A stretch of DNA of 64,000 bases from Nymphaea colorata (lineage: Eukaryota > Streptophyta > Magnoliopsida > Nymphaeales > Nymphaeaceae). The stretch covers positions 4,895,544 through 4,959,543 of the forward strand of contig NC_045151.1 in assembly GCF_008831285.2 (NCBI RefSeq), written 5' to 3'. The notes below the pieces were generated by a model. The model searched no databases, was not told where the DNA came from, and saw only the letters and a list, made by a program, of their open reading frames with translations. Positions 13,299 through 24,709 of the stretch are shown here, piece after piece; positions within the stretch are counted from its first letter, which is position 1, and each line of letters starts with the position of its first letter. A program made the translations under genes and the position numbers.

Positions 13299-13984
13299 GT
13301 TTTTGGAAAACTTTGATTTAGTGAGACATTGGGGTAGGCTAAGCCTGGGGTAGGCTAAGCCTGGGCTAAGGCCTACTAGATCCATGTGAATTTATATGAA
13401 AGCTAACTTAGGTTCATATGCATCCTAAGCTAGAGTTTATGGCAAATATGTGCATAGTGGTAAGTGATCAAAGTACCCTTTGTGTGATTTTTGTTGAAAC
13501 ACGGTTTGAACCAAGGTTCTAGAAATCAAAAAAATCCATAAACCAATGTATATATGGTCTAAGCCTTATTTTATGCAGAAGAATATGGCTCAAAAATAAA
13601 ATGATTGTTTTACCCCTATGTGTAATTTTAGAGTTCTAGATGAGTTTCTTTATCTCATAGAACTGACCTATGGACCTACTCCTAGATCAGCTTTGGGTAA
13701 AATCTTGCTAAAAAATTCCTCTCAAATTGTTCTAAAAATCAAAGTGAAATTTTTACCAAGCCATAAACTTCGTATTTATAAAGGAAAACCGAGGAGTGAT
13801 ATAACATTTGATTTTTACTAGAATTTTATTGGTGGAGCTAAGGCTGCTTGGATAAGCCACTTGTTTGTAAGGATATGTTGAAAGATCAGAAAAAAGTTGA
13901 TATAATTATGTTAAATTGAGATCAATGAGTTTACAAAGTGTAGTGAGTATTAGAAATGAGCTCTAAAAACTTTGATGCCAATTG
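13299..13984. other. Non-coding; short 17-bp tandem repeat near 13331
   Basis: The word GGGGTAGGCTAAGCCTG occurs twice in tandem, plus a partial third copy, at 13331-13372. No gene is supported in the rest. Confidence 0.6.
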
Positions 13985-14300
13985 AACTCGAATGAGAGGA
14001 ATAAACTCAAACCAAACTAAGGAAGACTAGTTCATACATGATAAACATGATCCTAGCTTGGTTTCAGCTAACTCTATTAGGTTGAACTCAACTTCAGCTC
14101 AAACCCCTAAGAACATGAGAGAGAAAGAACTCTAAACTGAATTGAACTCAAACTAAGATGAGTAAACTCAAACTAAACTAAAGGAAGATTGATATATACT
14201 TGATAAACATGATCTTAACTTGGATTGAGCTCACTCTATCTGGTTGAGCTTAAATTCAGCTCAAACACCTAAAAACATGTGAGAGAAGAGCTCCAAGGTC
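13985..14300. repeat. Two-copy tandem duplication, period about 162 bp
   Basis: Both copies carry, in order, 'GAACTC', 'AAACTCAAAC', 'GATAAACATGATC', 'GGTTGA(A/G)CT' and 'TTCAGCTCAAAC'. The shared block ATAAACATGATC starts at 14041 and again at 14203. Confidence 0.75.
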
Positions 14301-16500
14301 TCCAAAACTGAAAGGGATTGAGGAAATACTTTGCACACAGTGGGAAGAGCTTGTGTTCAGCTTGGTTTGGATTAACATGGACTTGGTGCTGGCAGGTGCT
14401 TGGTTTCAGTTTGCTGGTTGAGCTAGAGTGAGCTCACTTTGAGTGGAGATAACCCTAGTGAATTTACTCTAACAACTCTTGAGGTCATGTAAAGGTCAGA
14501 AATGACATAATTGTTCAAATTTTAGACAAGTCAAAGATAAGTCAATATGATAGGATGGAACGGTACAATGATAATTTTTGGATTGGGTGACCTAGGTGAT
14601 CTAGGTTTAGGTGCTCAACAGTGGAATGAAATGTAATTCCTTGAAATTTGATTTTTGAAATCAATTTAGAAGTGTCATGATGAGGGGTAAAATGGTTATT
14701 TATGCTCGTGAAAATTTCATGTGTTCATAGATGGTCTTTCCTCTACTGACTGATAATTAGAATTAGTTTGCCATGAAACAGTGGAGGTGTTGAAAATGAG
14801 CTCGTACACTCAAGCTGGAGTTGGAAATGGAGCTAAGAATTATAATGTGAATTTATGATTTTTCAGAAAAAAATAATGTCATTAAGTATAGTTATTTGTT
14901 TTTATAATCATGTAGGTTAATGAGTATGCAGTTCCCCACACCTTTGCATCAAGTCAGCACCTAAAATGAATCTAATCATGATCATGATTTATTTTTTTAA
15001 CGGAAGGATTATTAGTGTTGATCTCAAAAATTTACATTTACAAGTATACATTTATAGCAGTGACATTTTGCATTGGTATTGCTTTTGTTTCTTAAAAAAA
15101 AATACATAGGTGATAGACATATTTTCCTATTTAAGGATTGCTTTTTATGCCATAAGACTCACAAGCTTTAAGGTTAAACCTTCAACTCTGCAGAATAATA
15201 GAAAGCCAAGTATTCTATATCAAACTTCACTTTGTGAAGTACATAATGAGAAAGACCTTGATTTGTATATGAGCCATTGATGGGATCAAGTCTAGTTCCT
15301 CTCTTCTAGGTTGCATCAGCCATTGATGGGGTGGATCTCTAAAATAATCCCCAGGTCATGTAGCTCAACATCTTTTTCATATGAGTTCATAAGGTTCAAG
15401 TGAGCATAGTTCGTGTTGCCTTCTTCATGAGTCACTGTTCTTGCTGAAATAACAACCCAACCTTAAGATATCAATAGTCCAAAGATAAAGTCACCAATAA
15501 AAGAAAAACAGACAAACTCTTATGGCAGCTTCATTTTAAGCATGACCACAAAGCCTAAATACAAACCAAAGGCATCCAAGCACATGACACTCTATTTACA
15601 AGCATGGGATCCTATCCCAGTAGTAGAACAAAGTAAGCAAAACAACAAAGCCAATTTAGCACTTCATTGTTACTCTTCATACCAAAGCAATTGAGCTTGC
15701 TACATTGGACAAATGGATTAATACTTCATTGAAAACCTTGATAGTCCATGAACAAAGCACAAAATTATGCTACATTTGGTTCTCATAGCAGCAACAGCAT
15801 CACAGATAAACATTCACAAGTAATTACATAAGAGAACACCAAAATGATTCTTCAAGGCTGTGCATAAATACAAATAGAAGTTCAATGTGGAAATCCCTAA
15901 CAGCACTTCTGATTCTTAGGTGACACATCACACGTCCAATATGGGCTACACTGGTTGCCTTATATTTGTAAGTAAAGGATGCTAATAAAAGTTCAGTAGC
16001 TGTCAACATGAAATTCTCCAATTTATGTGAAAGATAACTAGCAGCATGAAGGAGACAAGGATGGCTTAAATGCAAGTGGATCAACAAAGCTAACTGGAGC
16101 TGCAGCAATATTCTTGTCTCCAAATCCAAATATGAATAAGGCACAGATTCAAGAAATGCATGCTTCAAAAGACTTAGCAAGTTCAAGGAACAATTAGGTC
16201 ACCTAAAACCGTATGAAAACCTAAGCATATGATGGTGGCAAGAAAACTGAAAACAAAAAGAATATCACTCAACAAAAGCAACCAGTTGAGTTTAATGTCA
16301 AGCATTCAATAACAAGTCAAAGGTATAGCAGCCCTTTTTAGTCCCCCGAATAAATGCTTCTTTACTAACCATAACAGCAATGAATCTTTTGTTCTCATAA
16401 AAATTAAAATGGCAATTTATTCATTTGCAAAAAGAAAAAGGCATCACCAACTAATCAAGAGAGCAATAGACACTCGGCTTCAATCATGCTTCCCAAATAT
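14301..16500. other. Non-coding; one unassigned ORF
   Basis: No recognised gene. The minus-strand open frame 15824-16186 (120 codons) is rich in Leu and His and has no domain, intron signal or neighbour that supports coding. It is mentioned only because it is the longest clean frame in this stretch. Confidence 0.45.
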
Positions 16501-16808
16501 TGTCAGAGATTAATCTACTGTTAAAAGGACGACAAAAAAAAGATGAAAAAGCAATGACATCTCAACCATGCGCACTAGTTCACCCATTAAGAAAAAAGGG
16601 TTTTCTTGATGCATTGATGCATAAAATGGACACAAGCAAAAAGGTTGTTAGAGGGCATCTCCTTCAGCAAAAGAAAAAAAAAAGATGCAATGGCAGTGCA
16701 TCAGCCATGGCCAGGGCTGACAGACAACAGCAAAAAATGTAAACCAAATCAAGTGCATTGGCCATGGGAGGGCCAAAGCAACCAGAGAAAAAGAGAGAGA
16801 GCACACAT

Positions 16809-16862
16809 GAGAGAGAGAGAGAGAGAGAGTGAGTGAGTGAGAGAGACTGAGAGCGAGAGAGA
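16809..16862. repeat. (GA)n microsatellite
   Basis: A GA run with GAGT interruptions. It lies just beyond the region likely to be the copia 3' LTR and may be part of it. Confidence 0.9.
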
Positions 16863-16899
16863 AAGAGGAAGATAAACCCCAAGAAATAAGGGGCACTAG

Positions 16900-17118
16900 A
16901 CGATAATGTGCGATAAGAGAAAACAGGGAAGGAAGCAATACGATTTCATTACTTTTCTATGAACAATATAAGGCTTTAAAATGTTGGAGGATAAGAACCA
17001 GTAACGTTCATATCCCTGACTTCACGCAAATACAACAGCTTACCAAAAATAAAGTTATCATTACAATGATTCCTCATATATATGATTTCCTAATTTGTAC
17101 ATATTTGCAACGTCCACA
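16900..17118 (-). mobile_element. Start of the copia 3' LTR (far end not resolved)
   Basis: On the minus strand the polypurine tract CTTGAGGGGGAG (17119-17130) is followed at once by TGTGGACGTTGCAAATATGT, the usual position and TG start of a copia 3' LTR. It comes right after the end of the RNase H frame (LGLLDRGAPT, 17126). A TTATATTG word near 16968 could be its TATA region. The LTR end and target duplication could not be found, so the left coordinate is only a lower bound on the certain part. Confidence 0.6.
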
Positions 17119-17130
17119 CTCCCCCTCAAG
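17119..17130 (-). other. Copia polypurine tract
   Basis: CTTGAGGGGGAG on the minus strand, next to the 3' LTR start. It is the typical plus-strand priming site of Ty1/copia elements and overlaps the end of the polyprotein frame. Confidence 0.75.
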
Positions 17131-17566
17131 TTGGTGCTCCACGATCAAGGAGACCCAACTTGCATTTGAATTTGACAAACGAGTCCTTTCCCAACACCTT
17201 TGTAAATATGTGTGCAATTTGATTTTCAGTATCTATTTGGTTAGCACAAATCACCTTGCCTTGAATCTTTTCTGAAACAACATGGCAATCAATTTCTATA
17301 TGTTTAGTTCTTTCATGAAACACTGGATTTGCAAAAATGTGGATTGTTATTTGATTGTCACAATGCAATTCCATTGGTTGGTGGTGAGCAATTCCAATGT
17401 CATTAAGATTGTACCTTATCCAAGTCATCTTGTAAGGGGTCAATGCCATTGCTCTATATTTGGCTTCTGCTGAAGACCTTGAAACAATTGTTTGTTTCTT
17501 ACCTTTCCATGATATTTGGCTCTCTCCAATGAAAATGCAAAAGCCTAAAGTGGACCTCCTTGTCAT
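17126..17566 (-). pseudogene. Copia RNase H domain (open segment)
   Basis: A 146-codon open segment covering most of the copia RNase H. It begins MTRRSTLGFCIFIG, a variant of 'TRRSTSGYCxF'. It continues ISWKGKKQTIVSRSSAEAKY, the highly conserved 'SWKSKKQxxVSRSSAEAEYRA' block, then ELHCDNQITIHI and HERTKHIEIDCH, and ends in the 'KLGLLD' tail before the polypurine tract. The order is intact and residues are mostly conserved, so this part decayed less than the rest. It is separated from the RT by stops between 17567 and 17743. Confidence 0.85.
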
Positions 17567-17743
17567 CGGGCAAGATGCCCAATCAGAATCGCAAAAGCTT
17601 TGGTCAAGATGTCACTAAGGGATGACAAAAGAACCCCATAACCAGTTGTGGCTTGATGTAGCAAAGAATCCTGAAAGTTGCCTACTGCAACATGAGCTGA
17701 CTCAACATGTAAACGTTGTACAAAATATCAGGTCGTGTAATGG

Positions 17744-18564
17744 TTAGTAGACCAAACGACCGATTATTTTTCTAAAAAATGTGTGATCTTTTAATGGTTG
17801 TCCCTTTTCATAATCAAATTTTAAATGTTGTTCCATGGGTGTTTCACTAGGTTTGACACCACTGTATCCGGTTTCATGTAGGACATCCAGCATGTACTTC
17901 TTTTGGGATAAAAAGATCCCTTTCTTGGATCGAGCTACTTCAATGCTCAAAAAATATTTCAATTCTCCCAAATCTTTCAACTAAAATTTACCATTGATGA
18001 TGACTTTCAACTTTTCGATGGCATCACGATTGTCTCCTGTGATGATTATGTCATCAACATACACAATGATGAATACACTGCCCTATTTATTGATATTGAA
18101 AAGCAAGGAATAATCTGCCTTAGATTGAGAGAAGCCAAGTTTTTTGAGACTCTTTGCTCATTTAAAAAACCAATTGTGAGATGACTGTTTGAGACTATAT
18201 AAGGATTTTTCTAACTGACATGCCTTATTCTCCTCGTATCGGGTAAATCCGAGAGGAAGAGTCATGTAGACTTCTTCATGTAGATCACCATGGAAGAAAG
18301 CATTGTTGACATCAACTTGAAAAAGATTCCAACCTTTGATGGCTGCAATAGATAAAAGATATTGAATGGTGGTGATGTTGGCGACTTGAGAAAAAGCCTT
18401 TGTGTAGTCAATGCCTTCCATCTAGGTATACCCCTTAACAACAAGGCATCTGCATGATATTTTATCCTATATACCCATCGGCAGCCGAAAGGATGTTTAC
18501 CTGGTAAAAGAAAAACCACGTCCCAAGTTGAGTTGGCTTCTAATGCCCAAAGTTCAATGGCCAT
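17744..18564 (-). pseudogene. Copia reverse transcriptase, frameshifted
   Basis: Three open pieces in sequence. The first (18262-18564) has ALEANSTWDVV and the GCRWVYRIKYHADA block ('GCKWVYKIK'). The second (18158-18421) has the DYTKAFSQVA block, the catalytic-core QVDVNNAFFHGDLHEEVYM and LYSLKQSSHNWF. The bridge at 18000-18060 reads VFIIVYVDDIIITGD, so the YVDD catalytic motif is intact. The third piece (17744-17980) has MKDLGELKYFLSIEVARS and the IFLSQKKYMLDVL block. Stops at the joins (for example after 'NWFFK' and before 'MKDLG') stop it being made as one protein. Confidence 0.85.
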
Positions 18565-19134
18565 AGCATCTCTTCATTCTTGATGTTGCATTGCTTTTTG
18601 AAAAGTTGATAGCTCATGGTGATTTAAAATAGAGGTAAACCTGATAGTTAGAGGAAAACTTGTGTGGATGAAGGTAGTGACTCATAGGGTATCTTGTTCC
18701 TTTGGGTCGCACAGGTTTCGACTTCTACTCAAATGATGTGAGTTGAGCAATGGAATGACATTGATAGTCCTTAAGACGTGAAGGTAGAACATGTTGTCTA
18801 GTTGATCACCGTAATGGAGGTTCAATGAAAGAGGTATCAATGTTGGTAGTTATAGTTTCAAAGGTGTGGGATGAAAGGTGATCCGATGATTGGGATGGGA
18901 GGTGATCCGATGATGGAGATGGTGGTTGTGGTGTGGGCGTCGGTAGAGATGATGGTGGTTGGATAGGTTGGGGGCAGGTGCATGATTTTGGTATTCATAT
19001 TCAAGTGATTCTTGAGATGGAGGAGGTATAGCAACACCATTATCTTGGTCTTTGTGGTTTTGAAAAGGAAAAATATTTTCTAAAACTTAATATCTCGACT
19101 AGTGAGAACTTCATGAGTGTCAAGGTCATAGAGT

Positions 19135-20031
19135 TTATAATAATTTGACCAAAGGGGTATCCATCAAAAGCACATTTGCTTGAACGTGAGTCAAATTTGT
19201 GAATTTTGCTAATGTTGTAAGCATAACACAAGCAACCAAAAACACGAATGTGGTCATATTTGGAGGTTGTCTATAAAGAACCTCATAAGGAGTTTTTTCT
19301 TGTACAGGATGAGTAGGCAAATAATTGATTAAATAAGCAGCAGTTAAAACACATTCCCCCCAAAATTTTATAGGCAAGCATGCCTGGAAAAGAAATGCGC
19401 AAGCAATATTTAAGAGATCTTTGTGTTTACTTTCAACCACTCCATTTTACTGGGGTGTGGAAACGCAAGAATGTTGACGCTCAATGCCCTTATGGTGTAA
19501 AAGATTATTCATATTTATAGAAAAAAAAATTCAACTCCATTATCACTATGGATTTTTTTTAATAAAGGATTGAAATTGACTTTCCACAAGATTAATGAAT
19601 TTTTGAATATAAAAGAATGTTTCAGATTTACAATGCATAAGAAAAATCCACGTGCAACATGAAAAATCATCCACAATAGTGAGAAATTAACGTGCACAAG
19701 ATAGTGAAGGTGTTTGATAACCTTCCCAAATACCACAATGAATCAATTGAAATATAATAGTGGTAGATATTGAACTATTAGGAAAAGGTAAACGAGTTTG
19801 TTGGCCAAGATAACATATGGAGCAACGTTCATTTTCATGAGAAGAATCAATGAAATTAAATAATGACTTTAGGCGGAAAAATGAAGGGTGACCGAGTCTA
19901 ACATACCATAGAGTAGATTGGTTCAACAAGGCTCCAGCAGCGCGTGGTTCTTCATTTTTAAGGACATACAAGTCATTTTCCATTCTACCTTCCCAATCGT
20001 CCTCATCGAGTGTCGGTCCTAAATAATACAA
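19135..20031 (-). pseudogene. Copia integrase, frameshifted, first catalytic Asp lost
   Basis: The pre-integrase zinc segment is visible at 19687-20031 (LWYVRLGHPSFFRLKSL, then CSICYLGQQTRLPF, giving the H and CxxC ligands). The core begins FQLIHCGIWEGYQTPS, where family members have 'HCDIWGP', so Gly replaces the first catalytic Asp. The second Asp survives in HSDNGVEFF (19515-19736) and a Glu in VESKHKDLLN (19135-19440). The end of the core, WGECVLTAAYLINYLPT, is also present. Frame breaks fall between the pieces. It would process and integrate element cDNA if intact, but here it is dead. Confidence 0.85.
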
Positions 20032-20159
20032 GAGTGATTATCAAAGATAACACGACAATTGTTTTCAGCAACCAACTTAGGCACATATATAAGGTTAAAA
20101 GAAAAGGAGAGAACACATAAGACATGATGCAATACAATAGAAAATTTTAAACAGAACTA

Positions 20160-20300
20160 ACCAACATGAGTAACTGGAGTAGTAGAGCCCTTAGAAAGTT
20201 TAACAGGACTATATTGAGCTAAAGAAGGAGAAACGATGTTAGACAAAGAATTGGTAATATGATGTATAGCTCTGATATCAATTATCCATACTTGAAAGGA
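20160..20300 (-). pseudogene. Copia protease relic, active site mutated
   Basis: The minus strand reads WIIDIRAIHHITNSLSNI. Family members have 'WIxDTGASHHIT' here, where DTG is the aspartic-protease active site. Asp is kept, but Thr-Gly has become Ile-Arg (20271-20279). Each change fits a C-to-T or G-to-A transition. Confidence 0.75.
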
Positions 20301-20323
20301 GGCCAGACAAACAACGGGTGACC

Positions 20324-20538
20324 CTAACTTCCTGCAAGATTGATTTTTGGTGTTCTAGAGTTCATGAATTCCATAGATTGATGGTACAATTCTAATGTGA
20401 AGGAAATCGGCTGCTCTTGGGGCTTTGTAGATGGAGGAATCGGCAATGCATCATCAGTAGAATGAGAATTTACTTGACGCTGCTGACGTTGGCTACTAAA
20501 AGTGCCCTTCTTGGGAAAACCATGGAGGTGGTAGCAGC
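20324..20538 (-). pseudogene. Copia gag C-terminus, cut by the assembly gap
   Basis: Open frame containing CYHLHGFPKKG, the tail of the copia CCHC zinc knuckle ('CxxLHGYP'), followed by a Gln/Ser-rich linker. The first Cys pair of the knuckle, the rest of gag and the 5' LTR would lie to the right, inside the gap. Confidence 0.7.
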
Positions 20539-20638
20539 NNNNNNNNNNNNNNNNNNNNNNNNNNNNNNNNNNNNNNNNNNNNNNNNNNNNNNNNNNNNNN
20601 NNNNNNNNNNNNNNNNNNNNNNNNNNNNNNNNNNNNNN
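20539..20638. other. Assembly gap (100 N)
   Basis: Exactly 100 N, a common placeholder for a gap of unknown size. Copia gag lies on its left and satellite on its right. The missing gag N-terminus, 5' LTR and insertion junction must all fit in it, so the true size should be well over 100 bases. Confidence 0.95.
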
Positions 20639-21019
20639 TTTATGATTATCTGTCCTTTTAAACACAATTTTTTTGTGTATCGTAAAATGAAACTTAAAGC
20701 AAAATTACTGCATGATTTTTCGTTCGACTACTTATCGCCTCTTAGTAAATGCATTTTCGTCGTAACGCCGAAGCACATAGTGGTGTTGTTGCATTTAATT
20801 ATTCTGAATACTTATGCATCCTCATAGACACTATTTTATTTCAATATATCGTAAAATGAATAAGGCAGTTGTGTTATCCCAATCTATTTTGTTCAAGTTT
20901 TTATGGCCTCTTAGTGAATGCATTTTCATCGTCAAACCAGTCTACACAATGTCGTTGTCGCATCTATTTTTTTCAAGTGCTTATTGCATCCATATAAACA
21001 TTATTTTATTTTAGTGTGT
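20639..21019 (+). repeat. Satellite array, left piece (forward orientation)
   Basis: About two monomers of the satellite that resumes at 37731. The words CTTATCGCCTCTTAGTAAAT, GTTGTTGCATTTAATTATTC, ATATCGTAAAATGAATAAGG and GTCGTTGTCGCATCTATTTT come in the usual order. The last monomer is cut mid-unit at 21019 by the gypsy insertion and continues exactly at 37736. Confidence 0.9.
21015..21019. repeat. Target-site duplication (left) of the gypsy element, GTGTG
   Basis: GTGTG precedes the LTR end TGTTCGC and recurs exactly at 37731-37735 after the other LTR end. Removing the element and one copy restores a normal satellite half-unit. Confidence 0.95.
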
Positions 21020-24000
21020 GTTCGCACCCCACCCCTTTTTCAAGAGGTCGAAATGCGAGTCAGCAAAATTCTTTTAAAATTGGGGTTTTGAGAAAATTTT
21101 CAAGAGAAAGGGATCCGCCGTCGGTACGAGGTCCAACCGTTCCTGCCGCCTTTAACAGGGGTAATTAGACCAAGGACTAAGGATCATTTGGATCATATAC
21201 GAGTTATTGATGCAAATCCTATATGCTTATGCATTGAGGTTTTGGATTCAAGAACCGAAATTCATTTTTTTGAATAAATGAATTTGAATATTGGGGGTTT
21301 TCAAGTTGGTTTAAAAACCTTTGTTTTGGTGTTATTTGAAACACATAATTCTTGAGGATTTTGAAGATTTGGAATTGAGTTCTTTGTTGTGAACTCTAGA
21401 TGATGATGATCATCTTATGATAAAAATTGATTTTGAACTCTTCTTTTGTCAAATCATGTGATTTGTAGAATTCATTCTTTTGAAAGAACATAGGTTCCAA
21501 ATTGTTAGAAAACATGTTGTTTTTCAAATGCACTTTGGCCAAAAGATTATGAATGCATTGCTTGTGTTTTCTTTTGAAGTTAAGTGAGGTTTACAAATTC
21601 TCATTGCAATATGACTTGGTCACTTTTTGCAACTTAAATTTGAATCACTTAATTTCTTGAGAATGTGCATGTGGTGCTATTGATTTTGAGTGAAAGTGAA
21701 TGCATGAAACGAGAAGGGAAACTATATGGAACATTCATTCTTCTCTCTCTCATAATCCTCAAGATTCATTCATATGAAACATACATTCTTCACTCCTCAT
21801 AATCTCTCAAAGTCCGTATTGCACGTCATACAATCTATGCATGAAGATTGATTAAAATGTAGGACTTTCTCTATATGTGCTCATTATATGATTAAGCACA
21901 TGAATTAGAGATGTAGTCCATAAGCTTGAGGCTTGACATAAAATTATCAAAATGATGAAAATATATAAATGATGTCAAGTTCAATCTTTGAAATGGATGG
22001 GAGACATGGATGACGTCCACTTTTGTCTCAAAATAGCTAAAAATCAGACCTTGTGTTGATTTAAATAGCTGAAAATTGTGGACATTGATTCCAATAAGGA
22101 CTTGTTTCTTAAACAATGAGTTTTCAAATCTATTCAAATTCCAGATTTCGTAGTAATGAAATCATCAACTCCTTTGGATGATTCTAGGATGGTTGGTATT
22201 TCAAATATGTAAATTTTGATATTCTTAAACCAATTCCTATGAAACATGGTCTGATTTCAACAACATACATACATCTTACGTATGGGTTTGCTGAAATTAA
22301 GTAAAAATGAAATGAAAATGATTTCATATTTGCACTATGAAAATCAATAAAAATCATTTCTTAAAAACCGGTTTGGAAACATTCCAACCTGATTTTAAGA
22401 GAAGTAATTTTTGACAAAAGATGGACACATGTATGTATATATATAACAATATGTATATATACGTACCTTACTTTCAAAATGAAATTTTATCAAGGGACCG
22501 CATGACTCATGAATCATGATGATTCATGGCTGGGTTCTTTTATGTAGGAAGATTGAAACTTGTTTCAAATCTTCCCTACTACCCTTGATTAATTAAATTG
22601 AAAGACATGAATCAAAATGACTGTGAATAAGAAAGAAAATAAAACAATACTCAAGCTTATTCGTCCATCATTTCGCCATGCAAGGGTGGATCACATTCAT
22701 AAAAACGTATCCATCCCTTATAGGCATTTTCATCATATGGTGCAGCAAAATCACTCTCTCACCGTGGGATTCTCTCATGGTAGGGAGTTCAAAATGGTAT
22801 TAAGTTGGTTCCTTTGAAAGGGACGTGGCCTTGGGGCCCATTTCAAAATTTGATACTTGGGTTCATATTTAAGAAAAACCGACATATGCATGCATTATGC
22901 ATTAACATGTACATTGAAGCGTAGGTTTCCCTTAGCTGGACATCATTCCCAGCCGTAAGCAAATGAAAATAAACCCTCCCACGAATTGCTGGAATTAAAA
23001 TAAATCAACAATAAGCTAAAGTAGAAGAGAAGTGAGTTAAGATCACCTACCTTGCGGTCGGTCTTGATGTTTGTCCTTCGTCTTCACTTGTTTTCTAACT
23101 CAAGCAATCCTAAGCAAGAATCCAACCGTGGATTCAAGCTTAGCAAAGCTAGAATAAGAAATAGCTTTTGCTGGAATTTGGAGTGGTAAAGAGGGCTTCT
23201 CACCTCAAAAATCTAGAGAATAAGGGCTTGGACGAACTCTTCTCTCTCTCCTTGGCTGCAGCAATTTGATAGAATGCTCCAAAATTTCGTCCTCCCCTTG
23301 GTGGCCAAGGGAGGTTTATATAGAGGAGGAGGTGGGTTCAACCACCTTCTTAACTCACCTTGGGAACTTGCTTAAGACCTTGGGGACTTGTAAAATGAGT
23401 TAAATAGACTTTAAAGGCTCTAATTGACCATTTCTCAGCCCATTTCCACGAGCTAGGTGGGCTGGGCTAGGTTTGGTCAACATGGGTTCAGACCTAGGTG
23501 ACCATTTGACCAAAATTTTGGACGAAAATGCCCTTGCACAGGGTTTTGCCCTTATTTTGTACTATTTATTTATTTTTTGTTTGAAATCGAGCTTGTAAGG
23601 TTAAAACCTAGTTACTAAGCTCCAAATGCCATTGAATTATGATAATTCAATTTTTTTAATAAAATTTAAAAATTTTATCAAATTTGGTTCGAAAAGGGTA
23701 TTTTCGTCCAAAACTTGATTGAAAATGGATTTCAACTGAATCAAACTTTCACTTGAGAAATTCAATTTAAATTTGGTATTTGATTCATGCATTTGACAAA
23801 TTCAAATGTTTATTTGCCTTTCATAAACCATTTAGGCTTTTTAATCTTAAGTTGACCGCAGAAGGGCAAAATTGTCCAAATTGATCAATTTCGACCAATT
23901 GACCAAAGTCAAAGCTCATTTGCGAGTAGTTTGACTTTATTTGAGGTAATTTGATAAATTTGGGTCAAGAAAGCTCTTAATTGAGCTAAATTGTACTTTG

Positions 24001-24694
24001 ACTGAGTTTAGTCAAAGTGGGTTTGGTTCGGTCAAAGTCTATTTTCGTCCATTAATTGGATCATGAGACAGACTTACGTTTTGACTGTGTTGAGCCCGTG
24101 GTGACCGAACCTAGCTGGAATTGGCACCACATTTGAGTGCACCCGGGTCAAACCTACTTGGATTAAGTAGGTTAGGTGAGTTTGACCAGTCTAGTAATTG
24201 CTTCCTTGAAAATGATTTTTTTCTTTAAGGAGGACCTGGTTAAAGAAGAGAGAGAGACATAAATGTCTCTCTTTTCCTAGGTTTCTCCTTTATTTCTTCT
24301 TGAAAATGACTTTTCTTCAATTAATTTGAGAGAAAATATTTATTTATTATTTTTTTGACATGGAGGGGGCATGGCCCCTGGGGGGCTCTTGACCACACGG
24401 GCTAGGTGGGGCCCACACGTGGGTCCCACGTAGCATTTAGACTGAATTAGATCCAATTCTTGGATCTAAGTCAAAATTTGCATTTTGCAATTGGATTTGG
24501 ATTTCAAATGACATTTGCAATTGATTTGGACTCGTAATCCTGCATTGGGATTCGTGTCTCGGGTTAAATTCACGATTTGAATCTAATTGTTCTTTAGATT
24601 CGAAATTGGCTTTGAAATTGCAAATTTTCACAATTCTTTTGTGAAATTTTCACATTGCTTCAATTTTGATGTGGAAAAATTTGGGGTGTTAACA
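21020..24694 (-). repeat. 3' LTR of the gypsy element (3675 bp)
   Basis: The plus strand begins TGTTCGCACCCC and ends GGGGTGTTAACA. It is collinear with the right LTR. It lacks one 30-bp unit present at 37490-37549 and has small deletions near 22330 and 23225. Confidence 0.95.
23315..23322 (-). promoter_or_regulatory. TATA box in the 3' LTR
   Basis: TATATAAA on the minus strand with a downstream CCTCC and 'GGCCAC' block, identical in position to the 5' LTR copy. If active it would read leftwards through the satellite remnant towards the gap. Confidence 0.55.
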
Positions 24695-24696
24695 GA

Positions 24697-24709
24697 TGCC
24701 CCTCTTTGC
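24697..24709 (-). other. Polypurine tract of the gypsy element
   Basis: The minus strand reads GCAAAGAGGGGCATC directly before the 3' LTR start TGTTAACA. This is the expected plus-strand priming site. Confidence 0.75.

Noticed and set aside
15824-16186. 120-codon minus-strand ORF as a gene
   Set aside because: No domain, no promoter or splice context, and Leu/His-rich composition of the kind seen in chance frames.
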